The notes: a model not told the origin generated them from the sequence alone. A DNA stretch of 38,399 nucleotides from Granulicella sp. S156 (GCF_009766105.1 NZ_LMUH01000002.1:1-38399), one strand, 5' to 3'; positions 25,856-35,082 are shown, counted from the first letter of the stretch. Translations and numbers: made by a program.

Positions 25856-27280
25856 ATGCATCAGCGTGGACGAGGATGGGGGTTTGCGGTACTGCTCTTG
25901 CTGGCGGGTATCGCGCTACGTGTGGTCTTCATCCGCTACCACGACGAGTTTGTGGGGGACTCGCTGATCTATGCCGACCTCGCTCATAATCTCTTCTCGA
26001 ATCACATCTACGGGGTAACGGAAGCCGGCAGTGTGATTCGCCCCACCCTGATCCGGCTACCCGGCTATCCCATCTTTCTCGGGGTGTGTTTTTCGCTCTT
26101 CGGGGACCAGAACTTCATCGCCGTCGTCTGGGTGCAGGCCCTTCTCGCCCTCGTCGAGTGCTGTCTGCTGGGCGTTCTGGCCGCCAGACTGATGGGCAGG
26201 CGCGCCGGGCTGATAGCGCTCGGCCTGGCGGCACTCTGTCCCTTCACCTCGAACTACGTCGCCGCCGCGCTCACGGAGACTCTCAGCCTCTTCTGCATCA
26301 CGCTGGCCCTGTTCTCTTTGGAGCGGTGGATGCGGCTGCAGCAGCAGGGAAGGCCCTGGAACGCCTGGCTCTTGCCGGTTGGGCTCGCCTCAGCCTATGC
26401 CGTCCTGGTGCGCCCGGATCAGGCGCTGCTGCCCATGGTGGTGGTTCCGGCGATGCTGGGTGTGAGCCTTCGCCCCAAAGGCGGCCCAGTCAAAGCAGGT
26501 CTAGCCAGGCGCAGCCTCCCTGCCGCCAGCGTGGCCCTGATCATCGCCTTGCCTCTGCTGGTATGGGGCGCCCGCAACTGGCGTGTGTTTCACGTGGTGC
26601 AGCCGCTGGCGCCGCGCTATGCAACCGATCCCGGCGAGCCGATCTCCTATGGCTTTCAGCGCTGGTACAGAACCTGGGCCATCGACTTCAAATCGACGCT
26701 GGACGTCTACTGGACCTATGACGGATCGCAGCTTGCGCTGACCGACCTCCCATCCCGCGCCTTCGACAACGCCGCCCAGCGCCAGGAGACGGAGCGGATC
26801 TATGCGCAGTACAACGAGGTCACCTCGGCCAACCCAGAGTCCGACGCCGCCTTCGCCAGGCTCGCGGCAGAGCGGGTTGCAGCCCACCCTCTTCGTTATT
26901 ACATCGTCTTGCCGCTAGCCAGGCTTGCGGACATGTGGCTCTGTCCACGAGTAGAGCTAATGGATCTCCCGCTCGATTGGTGGCACTGGCGAAAGCATCC
27001 AAAGGCCTCCGCCTTCAGCCTTTTCTATGCCTCGTTAGATGCCGCGTATCTCGTATTGGCAGCGGTAGGGCTGTGGCGCTGGCGGCGACAGGGCTGGAGC
27101 GGCTATAGCGCACTCGCCTACGCGATGGTCGCCTTCGTTCTGCTGCGCTGCATCCTGCTGGCAACGATCGACAACTCCGAGCCGAGATACACACTGGAGT
27201 GCTTCCCCATAGTGATCCTCCTGGCAAGCTTTGCCCTGATGCGGGAGCACCCAAAACAACCTCTCGAGTCGCCTCGATAG
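25856..27280 (+). CDS. Polytopic glycosyltransferase-like membrane protein (GT39/PMT_2 type)
   Basis: 474 residues with about 10 hydrophobic helices. The N-terminal layout is that of ArnT/PMT-type lipid-linked sugar transferases: first TM, then a periplasmic loop with an acidic pair near FVGDSLIYADLAHNL (residues 32-46), the conserved TLIRLPGYPIFLG segment, and an amphipathic LTETLSLFCITLALFSLERWM. These enzymes move a sugar from a polyprenyl-phosphate donor to protein, lipid or glycan on the periplasmic side. The acceptor cannot be named. The start at 25856 has an AAGG very close upstream, so a slightly different start is possible. It is divergent from the polysaccharide-synthase fusion and could act in the same envelope-glycan system. 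Confidence 0.75.
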   Translation: MHQRGRGWGFAVLLLLAGIALRVVFIRYHDEFVGDSLIYADLAHNLFSNHIYGVTEAGSVIRPTLIRLPGYPIFLGVCFSLFGDQNFIAVVWVQALLALVECCLLGVLAARLMGRRAGLIALGLAALCPFTSNYVAAALTETLSLFCITLALFSLERWMRLQQQGRPWNAWLLPVGLASAYAVLVRPDQALLPMVVVPAMLGVSLRPKGGPVKAGLARRSLPAASVALIIALPLLVWGARNWRVFHVVQPLAPRYATDPGEPISYGFQRWYRTWAIDFKSTLDVYWTYDGSQLALTDLPSRAFDNAAQRQETERIYAQYNEVTSANPESDAAFARLAAERVAAHPLRYYIVLPLARLADMWLCPRVELMDLPLDWWHWRKHPKASAFSLFYASLDAAYLVLAAVGLWRWRRQGWSGYSALAYAMVAFVLLRCILLATIDNSEPRYTLECFPIVILLASFALMREHPKQPLESPR

Positions 27281-27302
27281 AGCACTTGCTTTTCTTTCTG
27301 TC

Positions 27303-27393
27303 ATTCCCGCAGGGAATCTGCTTCTTACCCGTATCGCCACAAATCCGGGTGCCCCATCGCATCGGGCGGACGCCCGACCGCTCCTGCCCATAT
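27303..27393. repeat. Short hairpin and second copy of the GGGTGCCCCAT repeat
   Basis: Between two convergent genes. ATTCCC-GCA-GGGAAT forms a small hairpin (27303-27317). CCGGGTGCCCCATC (27345-27358) and GACCGCTCCTGCCCATAT (27376-27393) repeat words from 15032-15108, in the same order and orientation but with a shorter middle. Confidence 0.65.
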
Positions 27394-27424
27394 ACGCTCT
27401 ACCCGCGAAGCTCGTACCGAAGAC

Positions 27425-28135
27425 TCAGTGATTAACCGTAGTCGTATGCGAGTCCGTATGCATCTTGAAGCTTCCCTTGTCGATGCTGCCATTCAGTTTG
27501 ATGTTGGAGTACGTTGCTGTACGGTAGTCGCCTGACGGGGTATTGAAGACCTGCTTCAGTGGGACGCCGCGCGTGGGATCGACCCAGATGGTGACGTGAG
27601 TGAACGTGTTCTTCACGCTGGGATCTTTGGCGACCAGGTCGAGTTTCTCGACTTTAATCGACTGTCCGTTGTCGGTGATGGACTCCGTGCCCTGGTCCGT
27701 AATGTTCCAGATGCGGGCAAGATCTTTTCCGCTACCGCCAAAACCTAGCGTCAGAAAACTCTCATACTGGGCTTGGTTGTTTCCAGCATGCAGAACGGTG
27801 ATCTGATCGACACCGGGGTCGAACATCTGCAGCACGCCACCTTTATATTCGATCACCCTTTGCGTCTTCTTCGTGGTCGGGTCGGCGACGACGGCACCCA
27901 TCTGGATAGCCGTGCCATTGCGTTCGAAGTAGATGGGGCCGGTCTGCGTGGTGGTGTCGCGGACGACGCGTTCGTAGTAATCCCACTTGAAGTCAGCCCG
28001 CGCGCTCTTGAAGCGTTGACTGGCAGCGTCAAGCTGCGAGAGAACCGTCGAGAGCTGCGACTCCTGTGCGTGAATCAAAGGCATCGAGAGGCCAACGGCC
28101 AGGGCTACACTAGCAAAGCTGCGAAGAACCTTCAT
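27425..28135 (-). CDS. LolA-like periplasmic carrier protein, copy 1
   Basis: 236 residues. A signal peptide (1-23, cleaved after IHAQ) precedes a single LolA-like half-barrel: ARADFKWDYYERVV, TGPIYFERNGTAIQMG, VIEYKGGVLQMFDPGVDQITV, FLTLGFGGSGKDL, KVEKLDLVAKD, VTIWVDPTRGVPLKQVF. LolA carries lipoproteins across the periplasm; many LolA-like paralogues carry other hydrophobic ligands. The strand-by-strand similarity to the protein at 28577-29302 shows a duplication. The ATG at 28135 starts the signal peptide. No LolB or LolCDE gene is nearby, so a dedicated role cannot be inferred. Confidence 0.85.
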   Translation of the reverse strand: MKVLRSFASVALAVGLSMPLIHAQESQLSTVLSQLDAASQRFKSARADFKWDYYERVVRDTTTQTGPIYFERNGTAIQMGAVVADPTTKKTQRVIEYKGGVLQMFDPGVDQITVLHAGNNQAQYESFLTLGFGGSGKDLARIWNITDQGTESITDNGQSIKVEKLDLVAKDPSVKNTFTHVTIWVDPTRGVPLKQVFNTPSGDYRTATYSNIKLNGSIDKGSFKMHTDSHTTTVNH

Positions 28136-28576
28136 CCGGAAAACTCCTATACGTTGCGGCCATCCAACGAATCATTGGCCTGCTCGTTTGATGCTTATCC
28201 AGTATCTATCGGCAGGCTCAGTCTTCTGAAATTGATGTCCAGCTCAATTTGTGACGCAGTGCGGCGCAAATCGAAAATGCGCGATCCATCGATTGCATTA
28301 GCACACAGCTACAGCTTCAGTCGCGTGACAAACTCCCATGGCAACCCGGTTTTAGCCATCGGGGGGATGTGTCTCGTTCGAACCATGCAAACACTTTGTT
28401 GTGGCAAGTCCCGGAAGGGCCCGGTTTCAACCGGGCCGCAAAAGTCAGGCCGCAGGGGTGTACCTTGCTGCCGCAGGCTGGAGTGAAGGCGCAGCCGTAA
28501 CGACTGAATTGCTTTCCTTTCACCTGGTGAAAGGTATTGACGCTATCAGTCCACTCGGTTACCCCGCGACCTGAAA
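28136..28576. other. Spacer with two hairpins between the LolA-like paralogues
   Basis: 441 bp without a supported gene. It contains a 9-bp stem GGCCCGGTT/AACCGGGCC (28418-28437) in repeat-like context and a 19-bp palindrome CCTTTCACCTGGTGAAAGG (28516-28534) located 43 bp after the stop of the upstream gene. Neither has a T-run. The part nearest 28135 should contain the promoter of the copy-1 gene. Confidence 0.5.
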
Positions 28577-29302
28577 TTAGTGCAGGATGCGTTGCGCATC
28601 CTTACTGATCTCATAGGGGCCCGTATTGATTTTTTTGTTCAGCCTGATCTTCGAGTACGTAGTAGTGCGGCTGTCTCCATTGGGTTCGTAGAAGATTTGC
28701 TTGAGCGAGAGGCCTCGTACGGGGTCAACCCAGATGGTGACGTGGGTGTACAAGTTCCTCACGCTGTCATCCTTGCTGACGAGATCGAGCTTTTCAGTCT
28801 TGATCTGCTGTGTTCCGTCGCTAAGGGTCTCGGGACCCTGGTCCTGGATCGTCCAGGACTTGACGAGATCGCTGCCGCTGCCGCCGAAGCCTAGCGTCAG
28901 AAAGCTCTCGTACTTTGCCTGGTTGGCTCCAGCCTTGAAGATGTCGTTCTGGTTCGTGCCGGGCGTATAGATCTGGAGTGTGTTGCCATCGTAGACAAGG
29001 ATCTTGGCCGGTGACTTCTCAGGCTTGTTGTCAGGGCCGAGATTAAAGAAGACAGCACCCATCTCTTGGCTCTTACTGGAGCGCTCGATATAGATCGAGC
29101 CCGTATTGATGGTGTGATCGCGGACTACCCGTGTGTAGTTGTCATAGCTGACCTCTGCCTGAGCGTTGTGGAAGTTTGCAGCCGCGGCATCGAGTTTCTT
29201 GAGGACATCGGCGAGCTGTGGCGAAGATACCTGGGCATGAACCAAAGGCGCTGAGAGCCCAGCGGCCAGAGCTAGGATGGCAGAGCTGCGAAGAACCTTC
29301 AT
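28577..29302 (-). CDS. LolA-like periplasmic carrier protein, copy 2
   Basis: 241 residues. It begins MKVLRSSAILALAAGLSAP like copy 1 (MKVLRSFASVALAVGLSMP), with cleavage near VHAQ. The same landmarks follow: YDNYTRVVRDHT, TGSIYIERSSKSQEMGAV, ILVYDGNTLQIYTPG, QAKYESFLTLGFGGSGSDL, KTEKLDLVSKDDSVRNLYTHVTIWVDPVRGLSLKQIF. A short insert (LGPDNKPEKSPA) distinguishes it. The two genes lie in the same direction 441 bp apart, with hairpins between, so they are probably separate transcripts from an older duplication. Function as for copy 1: periplasmic carrier or sensor of a hydrophobic ligand. Confidence 0.85.
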   Translation of the reverse strand: MKVLRSSAILALAAGLSAPLVHAQVSSPQLADVLKKLDAAAANFHNAQAEVSYDNYTRVVRDHTINTGSIYIERSSKSQEMGAVFFNLGPDNKPEKSPAKILVYDGNTLQIYTPGTNQNDIFKAGANQAKYESFLTLGFGGSGSDLVKSWTIQDQGPETLSDGTQQIKTEKLDLVSKDDSVRNLYTHVTIWVDPVRGLSLKQIFYEPNGDSRTTTYSKIRLNKKINTGPYEISKDAQRILH

Positions 29303-29343
29303 CGTGAAAAAGCTCCTTCTGTCATCACCCGATGCCCAATCAA

Positions 29344-29724
29344 TCAGCGCAGCACAGTAGCGTCATACGCGACGATCTTGCCTTTGGTGTCTGGCACAGC
29401 CTTGTAGTGCTCCAATGTCACCTCGCCGGCCATGGGTTCGATCACGCGGAGAAGCGCTGTTTTTATCTCGGCATCGGTCGATGCGCCATCGAGGTCCTCA
29501 GCGCGAATCTCATAGATAAACCGCGCCTCGTTGCCGCTGCTGCCTGCCTCTTTGACCAGCACCTCGCTGGCACGCAGCGGCACGGTCTTCACGGGCCTGT
29601 CTTTGAAGTCGATAAAGTGCGGCGACACAAACACGAAGAGCAGGATGGCCGTAACCATCACGTCGTAGTGAAAGCTGCCGCGTTCGTAGGACCAGAAGAA
29701 GTAGCTGCGCAACAAACGGGTCAT
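29344..29724 (-). CDS. Small bitopic membrane protein coupled to serS
   Basis: 126 residues. [17 protein letters not shown] is a short cytoplasmic start, followed by one TM (about 22-36, [16 protein letters not shown]) and a soluble domain of about 90 residues with alternating strands ([31 protein letters not shown]). I do not recognise a named family. Its ATG overlaps the serS stop in an ATGA, so translation is coupled to the synthetase. The frame can be extended upstream into serS (to 30003), but that part is a shadow. Polarity suggests a periplasmic C-terminal domain. Confidence 0.7.
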   Translation of the reverse strand: MTRLLRSYFFWSYERGSFHYDVMVTAILLFVFVSPHFIDFKDRPVKTVPLRASEVLVKEAGSSGNEARFIYEIRAEDLDGASTDAEIKTALLRVIEPMAGEVTLEHYKAVPDTKGKIVAYDATVLR

Positions 29725-31052
29725 AGTGCACGCCCCAGGGACTGCTTGGTAATCACGGTCTCGCCGCCCATATAGGGCTGCAGTGCCTCGGGAATCCGCA
29801 CCGAGCCATCGGCTTGCTGATAGTTCTCCAGAATCGCAAGATACGTGCGGCCCACGGCCAGGCCGCTGCCGTTGAGCGTATGCACGAACTCCGCTTTGTT
29901 CGATCCCGCAGGCTTGTACCGGATGTTCGCGCGACGCGCCTGGAAGCTCTCGAAGTTCGAGCAGGAAGAGATCTCGCGATAGGTCTGCTGCCCAGGGACC
30001 CACACCTCAAGGTCATAGGTCTTGGCAGAGCCGAAGCCCATGTCCCCGGTGCAGAGCAGCATGCGGCGATAAGGAAGGCCAAGGCGCTCGAGCACGGACT
30101 CGGCATCCCGAGTGAGCCTCTCGTGCTCCTCGTAGGAGTTCTCGGGCCGCGTGAACTTTACAAGCTCCACCTTCTGGAACTGGTGCTGGCGAATCATGCC
30201 GCGCACATCTTTCCCATACGACCCAGCCTCCGAACGGAAGCACGGCGTATAAGCCGTAAACGAGATCGTGCCGCCGCTCAGGTCGATGGTCTCATCGCGG
30301 AACAGATTGGTGAGCGGAACTTCAGCCGTGGGGATCAGCCAGTGGTCGTTCTCCTGCAACTGGCCAGGCGTGTACGGGCCCTTGTCGTCGCAGTGGAAGA
30401 GGTCTTCCGCAAACTTTGGCAACTGTCCCGTGCCAAACAGGGAACTGGAGTTGACCATGTAGGGCGGCAGCACCTCGGCATAGCCGTGCTCGCGAGTATG
30501 CAGGTCGAGCATAAAGTTGGCCAGCGCCCGCTCCAGCCGGGCACCCGCACCGAAATGCACGACAAAGCGCGAGCCGGAGATCTTCGCAGCGCGGCCGAAG
30601 TCGAGGATGCCCAGTTCTTCGCCAATCTCCCAATGCGGCTTGGCTGTGAAGTCGAACCGGGTAGGCTCATCCCAGGTCTTTTCGCAGACATTGTCGTGCT
30701 CGGACTTGCCGACGGGCACATCGTCATGCGGCAGGTTGGGCAGACCCTGGAGCAGGTCACGCAATGTCGCATCGGCGGCATTGGCGGTGGCTTCAAGGGT
30801 GGCTGTCCGGTCCTTCAGTTCACCGGAGCGCTGGCTGACAGCGGCAACATCGCCACCGGCGCGCTTGACCTTCGCAAACTCCTCCGAAAGAGCATTGCGC
30901 TGTGCCTTGAGGGTTTCGACCTCGGTAATCGCGGCGCGGCGTTCCGCGTCGAGCTTCGCAAAATCGGCCAAAACCGACGAATCTGCGCCGCGTGAGCGCA
31001 GTTTTTCTTCTACAAGCGGGAGATTCGCCCGCACAAACCCTAAATCGAGCAT
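29721..31052 (-). CDS. serS: Serine--tRNA ligase
   Basis: 443 residues, normal length. It charges tRNA-Ser (and tRNA-Sec if present) with serine. The N-terminal antiparallel coiled coil that grips the tRNA long arm spans about residues 30-105 ([24 protein letters not shown]). The class-II catalytic core carries motif 2 near [22 protein letters not shown] and motif 3 near [24 protein letters not shown] and IPEAL. The [13 protein letters not shown] serine-specific segment is also present. The ATG at 31052 begins [11 protein letters not shown], the usual N-terminus. A small membrane-protein gene follows in an ATGA overlap. Confidence 0.96.
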   Translation of the reverse strand: MLDLGFVRANLPLVEEKLRSRGADSSVLADFAKLDAERRAAITEVETLKAQRNALSEEFAKVKRAGGDVAAVSQRSGELKDRTATLEATANAADATLRDLLQGLPNLPHDDVPVGKSEHDNVCEKTWDEPTRFDFTAKPHWEIGEELGILDFGRAAKISGSRFVVHFGAGARLERALANFMLDLHTREHGYAEVLPPYMVNSSSLFGTGQLPKFAEDLFHCDDKGPYTPGQLQENDHWLIPTAEVPLTNLFRDETIDLSGGTISFTAYTPCFRSEAGSYGKDVRGMIRQHQFQKVELVKFTRPENSYEEHERLTRDAESVLERLGLPYRRMLLCTGDMGFGSAKTYDLEVWVPGQQTYREISSCSNFESFQARRANIRYKPAGSNKAEFVHTLNGSGLAVGRTYLAILENYQQADGSVRIPEALQPYMGGETVITKQSLGRAL

Positions 31053-31235
31053 ACAAAGCTATTCTAGCTGGCATTCTCCAGTGGAACGCTAAGCAGTTGC
31101 AGGCCAAGACGAAAGACAGTATGTGCGATATTCGCACATACTTATGGGGTACGAAAGACTCGATTTACTTCATAGTCCAACAGAAGACGCAGGCAAGGTA
31201 TGTTGGAGGGATCACCTATTCAGGAGAGAGATTGG

Positions 31236-32270
31236 ATGAAGGCTGCAAAAGTTTTATTCGTGGCGATCCTGCTGTTCGTCGTGACACGCACAAAGGCCCA
31301 GGCTCCTACTCCAGCGCTCACCGGCGACCACGAACTACTCGCGCAACTACAGCCGATTCTCTCCGCGCACCACGGCAAAGTAGCCCTCTATGCCGTCCAG
31401 CTGAACACAGGTAAAACGGTAGGCATCGACCAGAGCCTACCCGTACAAACCGCCTCCGACATCAAGCTGGCGATCTTGTATGAGGCGATGGTCGAAGTCC
31501 GCGAGGGCAAGGCCCACTGGGACGAAAAGCTAGTCTTGAAGCCGGGCGATCCCGTTAGTGGATCGGGCGTTCTCCTCTTCTTCGACACGCCGATCACCGT
31601 CACGCTCAAAGACGCCCTGACCATGATGGTGATCGTCAGCGACAACACGGCAACGAACATGATGATCGACCGTTTCGGCGTAGATCCAGTCAATGCGCGG
31701 ATGGTAGCACTGGGGCTCACGAACACGCACCTCTACAAGAAGGTCATGAAACCCGCCACCGGCCCCATGCCGGCTGACCAGCCAAAGTTCGGCCTGGGCA
31801 AGACGACTCCCTACGAGATGGCAGTCTTGATGACCCGGATCGGGCGCTGCGAGTTACATGCCGATGCCCCCCGAACAACTCCTGTACCGCCAACCTCCAG
31901 CGAAGGCTTCGCCAAGCCCGATGCCCAGGATCTCGCTGTCTGCGAGGTGGGCCTGAAGATGTTGAGCAACCAGTTCTACCGCGAGACAATTCCACGCTAC
32001 CTGGAGACGGTCGATTCCAGCGAGACAGGCACCGCCATCGCCAGTAAGACCGGAAGCCTGAACGCGGTCCGCAACGACGTCGCCATCGTCGCCGGCAAGA
32101 CCGGCCCGATGGTGCTCTCGATCTTTACCTACGACAACACCGACCACAGCTGGACGGTCGACAACGAGGGCGAGGTCACCATCGCCAAACTGGCAAAAGC
32201 AATTGTCATGGACTGGTCTCCAATCGGGATCGACGGCAAGACGCTGGTCCCGGGGCTGGACCTGAAATGA
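31236..32270 (+). CDS. Secreted class-A beta-lactamase-like serine hydrolase
   Basis: 344 residues. A signal peptide (about 1-22) is followed by the penicillin-recognising fold with all three PBP/beta-lactamase motifs: S-x-x-K as TASDIK (Ser74, Lys77), SDN (135-137), and KTG (271-273) in SKTGSLNAVRNDVAIV. The omega-loop E-x-x-L-N that supplies the deacylating Glu166 in true class-A enzymes is not evident, and the region 170-215 (PATGPMPADQPKFGLG) differs. It is therefore a beta-lactamase2-family hydrolase of unknown substrate, possibly a cell-wall or peptide hydrolase, and should not be called a resistance gene. The start at 31236 has CAGGAGAG (31221-31228); an ATG at 31200 precedes it in frame but lacks a site. 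Confidence 0.85.
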   Translation: MKAAKVLFVAILLFVVTRTKAQAPTPALTGDHELLAQLQPILSAHHGKVALYAVQLNTGKTVGIDQSLPVQTASDIKLAILYEAMVEVREGKAHWDEKLVLKPGDPVSGSGVLLFFDTPITVTLKDALTMMVIVSDNTATNMMIDRFGVDPVNARMVALGLTNTHLYKKVMKPATGPMPADQPKFGLGKTTPYEMAVLMTRIGRCELHADAPRTTPVPPTSSEGFAKPDAQDLAVCEVGLKMLSNQFYRETIPRYLETVDSSETGTAIASKTGSLNAVRNDVAIVAGKTGPMVLSIFTYDNTDHSWTVDNEGEVTIAKLAKAIVMDWSPIGIDGKTLVPGLDLK

Positions 32271-32362
32271 CGACGGTTGTTGGTTTGTGTTCTCTTTGAG
32301 GCTCAAATACGTCTATAAAAGTAGAGAGTGGGCAAATACGCCCGGCAGGAAAAGAGGCAAGG

Positions 32363-32938
32363 TTGGAGCAGCCGACACCAGAAGCGACACAAACACCGCA
32401 AACCCCAAAAAGTATGGGTCTGCGCTCATGGGCGACGGACCTGCTCGTCGCAGTCATCGTGTCGGCGTTCATCATTCTGTTCCTGTATCAGCCAGTGAGG
32501 GTGGAAGGCACGAGCATGCTGCCGGTACTGGAAGACCAGGACCGGCTGTTCATCGACAAGTTTGCCTACTCGAGTCTCGGCAGCCTGGTGGGAGAGCACA
32601 TCCATCGTAGTGATGTCGTTGTATTCCTCTACCCGCACGACCACACCAAGAGCTACATCAAGCGCGTAATCGCCCTGCCGGGAGACACGCTGCGAATCGA
32701 CCACGGAACGGTATGGGTGAACGGCAATCCGCTCAAAGAGAGCTATGTGCCGCTGAAGTACGAAGACGACCGCTCGCAGCCGGAGATGACCATACCGCAC
32801 GGCGAGTACTTCGTGATGGGCGACCACCGCTCCATCTCCAGCGACAGCCGGGACTTCGGCCCGGTAGATCGGGACTTGATCTATGGCCGGGCAGCATTCG
32901 TGTACTGGCCGATGGATCAGGCAGGCTTGGTCCGCTAA
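32363..32938 (+). CDS. lepB: Signal peptidase I (TTG start)
   Basis: 191 residues. It removes signal peptides from exported proteins at the periplasmic face of the inner membrane. One TM (about 26-42) is followed by the catalytic box EGTSMLP with nucleophile Ser51, and KRVIALPGD with general-base Lys100. Box E is GDHRSISSDSRDFG. The only in-frame initiator ahead of the helix with a ribosome-binding site (GAGGCAAGG just upstream) is a TTG at 32363; a later ATG at 32414 would leave only a few residues before the helix. It converges on tpiA, with 7 bp between the two stops. Confidence 0.93.
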   Translation: MEQPTPEATQTPQTPKSMGLRSWATDLLVAVIVSAFIILFLYQPVRVEGTSMLPVLEDQDRLFIDKFAYSSLGSLVGEHIHRSDVVVFLYPHDHTKSYIKRVIALPGDTLRIDHGTVWVNGNPLKESYVPLKYEDDRSQPEMTIPHGEYFVMGDHRSISSDSRDFGPVDRDLIYGRAAFVYWPMDQAGLVR

Positions 32939-32945
32939 TTAGGTT

Positions 32946-33698
32946 CTAAGCGTAGTGGACGATGTTGGCGAAGGTAGTAGGCACCAGGCTAGCGCCGCCA
33001 ACCAGTGCTCCGTCGATCTCTTCCTGCTGCATGAGCGCGCCGATATTCTCAGGCTTCACTGACCCACCGTAGAGGATGCGCGTGTTGTCGGCAGTCTGCT
33101 CGCCGCAGCAGTGGCTGAGTTCATGCCGGATGATCTTATGAGCCTCTGCCGCGACCTCAGGTGAGGCCGTAGAGCCGGTGCCGATAGCCCAGATAGGCTC
33201 ATAGGCGATAACCAGGCGGCGGGCCTCGCTGGCCGAGATATTGCGCAGGGCAGCCCGAACCTGGCTACGCAGCGTCTCCTCTGTTTTGAGGTCCTCGCGC
33301 TCCGCCAGCAGCTCTCCAACGCAGACGATCGGTGTGATGCCGTGGTTGATCGCTGCCTTCAGCTTGAGGTTCACCCGCTCATAGGTCTCGTTGAAGTAGA
33401 GGCGTTGTTCGGAGTGGCCCAGCAGGACGTGCCTGCACCCAATGGAGACGAGCATGGTGGGTGAGGTCTGCCCGGTATAGGGGCCTTCATTGAGCCAATG
33501 CATGTTCTGCGCGCCGGCGCGGACGTTGGTCCCGACCGTGGCTTCCAGTACATAGCCCAGCGAACTCATCGTGGGAAAGACGGCGATCTCGTCACGCGTA
33601 TGTCCCTCGACCAGCGGAAGAAAGGCGTCGAGAAAGGCAAGCGACTCCTTGGGCGTCTTGTACATCTTCCAGTTGCCGGCGATGAAGGGCTTGCGCAT
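32946..33698 (-). CDS. tpiA: Triosephosphate isomerase
   Basis: 250 residues, family-normal. It interconverts dihydroxyacetone phosphate and glyceraldehyde 3-phosphate. The N-terminus MRKPFIAGNWKMYKT carries the catalytic Lys (GNWKM). The electrophile His is in LLGHSEQR, the base Glu in AYEPIWAIGTG, and the C-terminal phosphate-binding GGSVKPEN and DGALVGGASL. The ATG at 33698 begins exactly at this N-terminus; a frame running to 33827 extends only into non-homologous sequence. It lies 172 bp downstream of pgk on the same strand. Confidence 0.96.
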   Translation of the reverse strand: MRKPFIAGNWKMYKTPKESLAFLDAFLPLVEGHTRDEIAVFPTMSSLGYVLEATVGTNVRAGAQNMHWLNEGPYTGQTSPTMLVSIGCRHVLLGHSEQRLYFNETYERVNLKLKAAINHGITPIVCVGELLAEREDLKTEETLRSQVRAALRNISASEARRLVIAYEPIWAIGTGSTASPEVAAEAHKIIRHELSHCCGEQTADNTRILYGGSVKPENIGALMQQEEIDGALVGGASLVPTTFANIVHYA

Positions 33699-33826
33699 AC
33701 GTTCAGGTCTCCCATAAAGGCTGTGGTCAGTGGAGATTACGGGCTGGGTGTGAGGAATGGCAAGGGAGTGTGGCCGAAATTCGCACGCCGCGGAGCCTGT
33801 CCGGTTGTGTCTTGAGCCGCAAGCCA

Positions 33827-33863
33827 CGAGTTACCAGTTTCGCTTTTAAGAACTGGTAACTCG
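33827..33863 (-). repeat. 13-bp perfect hairpin between pgk and tpiA
   Basis: Arms 33827-33839 and 33851-33863 (GAGTTACCAGTT with AACTGGTAACTC plus one pair) with an 11-nt loop start 7 bp after the pgk stop. There is no T-run in the direction of transcription, so it is more likely an mRNA 3'-end stabiliser or processing stem than an intrinsic terminator. Confidence 0.6.
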
Positions 33864-33870
33864 GCACTGT

Positions 33871-35082
33871 TTATTTTTGTGTAAGGGCGGCCACACCTGG
33901 CAGCGTCTTGCCTTCAAGAAACTCCAGGCTCGCCCCGCCGCCGGTTGAGATGTGCGTGATCTTGTCCGCGACGCCGGAGTTGTGCAGCGCCGCTACCGAG
34001 TCTCCGCCGCCGACGATGGTGATGGCATCTTCGTTCTTCGCGAGCGCTTTGGCGATGGCGTTAGTGCCCTTGGCGAAGGGTGACAGTTCGGCGACGCCCA
34101 TGGGGCCGTTCCAGACGACGGTCGCGGCCTCAGCTATCTCCGCCGCAAAGAGCTTGATCGTCTCAGGTCCGATGTCCAGGGCCATCAGCTCGGCGGGGAA
34201 GGGCTCCGTGCCGCTGAAGATCCGGGTCTTTGCATCAGAACTGAACTTGTCCGCAAGGATGTGATCGACAGGCAGCAGAAACTTCACGCCACGGGCTTCG
34301 GCTTTCTCGAGGGCTGCACGGGCGACGTCATACTTGTCGGCTTCCACGAGCGACTTGCCGGTGGTCTGGCCCTGCGCGTTGAGGAAGGTATAGGCCATCG
34401 CGCCGCCGATCAACAGGGCGTCGACCTTGTTGAGCAACGCGTTGATGACCTCGATTTTGTCCGAGACCTTGGCACCGCCGATGATAGCGACAAACGGACG
34501 GTTCGGTTCGGCAACCGCCTTCCCGAGATAGTTGAGTTCCTTCTCCATCAGCAAGCCTGCAGCCGACTGGGCGACGAAGTGCGTGATGCCCTCGGTGGAG
34601 GCATGCGCGCGATGTGCTGCTCCGAATGCATCGTTCACATAGAGGTCACAGAGCTGCGCGAGCTTTTTAGCGAATTCTGGGTCATTGGCCTCTTCACCGG
34701 CGTGGAAGCGCAGGTTTTCCAGCAGTAGCGTCTGGCCGGGCTCGAGGTTCTCGGCGAGCTCGAACGCCACCGGCCCAACGCAATCGGGCGCGAAGGCAAC
34801 GTTCTCATCCGGATCGAGCACATGGTCGAGCAGCGAACGCAGGCGATCGACGACCGGCCGCAGGCTCATCGTGTCGACGTGCTTGCCTTTGGGGCGGCCA
34901 AGGTGTGCGGCGAGGATCACCCGGGCCTTGCGGCGCAGCGCGTATTCGATGGTGGGGATGGTCTCACGAATGCGTGTGTCGTCGGTGATGGTGCCCTCCT
35001 TGGAGAGGGGCACGTTGAAGTCGACGCGAATGAGGACGCGCTTACCGGTAAGGTCGAGGTCGCGAATTGAGAGCTTGGGCAT
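33871..35082 (-). CDS. pgk: Phosphoglycerate kinase
   Basis: 403 residues, family-normal. It transfers phosphate from 1,3-bisphosphoglycerate to ADP. The N-terminal domain has the substrate-binding [12 protein letters not shown] and the HLGRPKG loop. The C-terminal nucleotide domain has [31 protein letters not shown] and the GGGDSVAAL loop near the end. The ATG at 35082 begins [23 protein letters not shown], the usual start. tpiA follows downstream and a probable gap end lies 3.3 kb away on the same strand, with unrelated genes between. Confidence 0.97.
   Translation of the reverse strand: MPKLSIRDLDLTGKRVLIRVDFNVPLSKEGTITDDTRIRETIPTIEYALRRKARVILAAHLGRPKGKHVDTMSLRPVVDRLRSLLDHVLDPDENVAFAPDCVGPVAFELAENLEPGQTLLLENLRFHAGEEANDPEFAKKLAQLCDLYVNDAFGAAHRAHASTEGITHFVAQSAAGLLMEKELNYLGKAVAEPNRPFVAIIGGAKVSDKIEVINALLNKVDALLIGGAMAYTFLNAQGQTTGKSLVEADKYDVARAALEKAEARGVKFLLPVDHILADKFSSDAKTRIFSGTEPFPAELMALDIGPETIKLFAAEIAEAATVVWNGPMGVAELSPFAKGTNAIAKALAKNEDAITIVGGGDSVAALHNSGVADKITHISTGGGASLEFLEGKTLPGVAALTQK

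Noticed and set aside
29814..30995. 393-codon plus-strand frame antisense to serS
   Set aside because: The serS motifs fix the coding strand; the antisense product has no domain or ribosome-binding site.
31236..32270. Beta-lactam resistance gene
   Set aside because: Fold motifs are present but the class-A deacylation Glu is not evident, so resistance cannot be claimed from sequence.
33827..33863. Intrinsic terminator after pgk
   Set aside because: The stem is strong but no U-run follows in the direction of transcription; recorded as a hairpin only.
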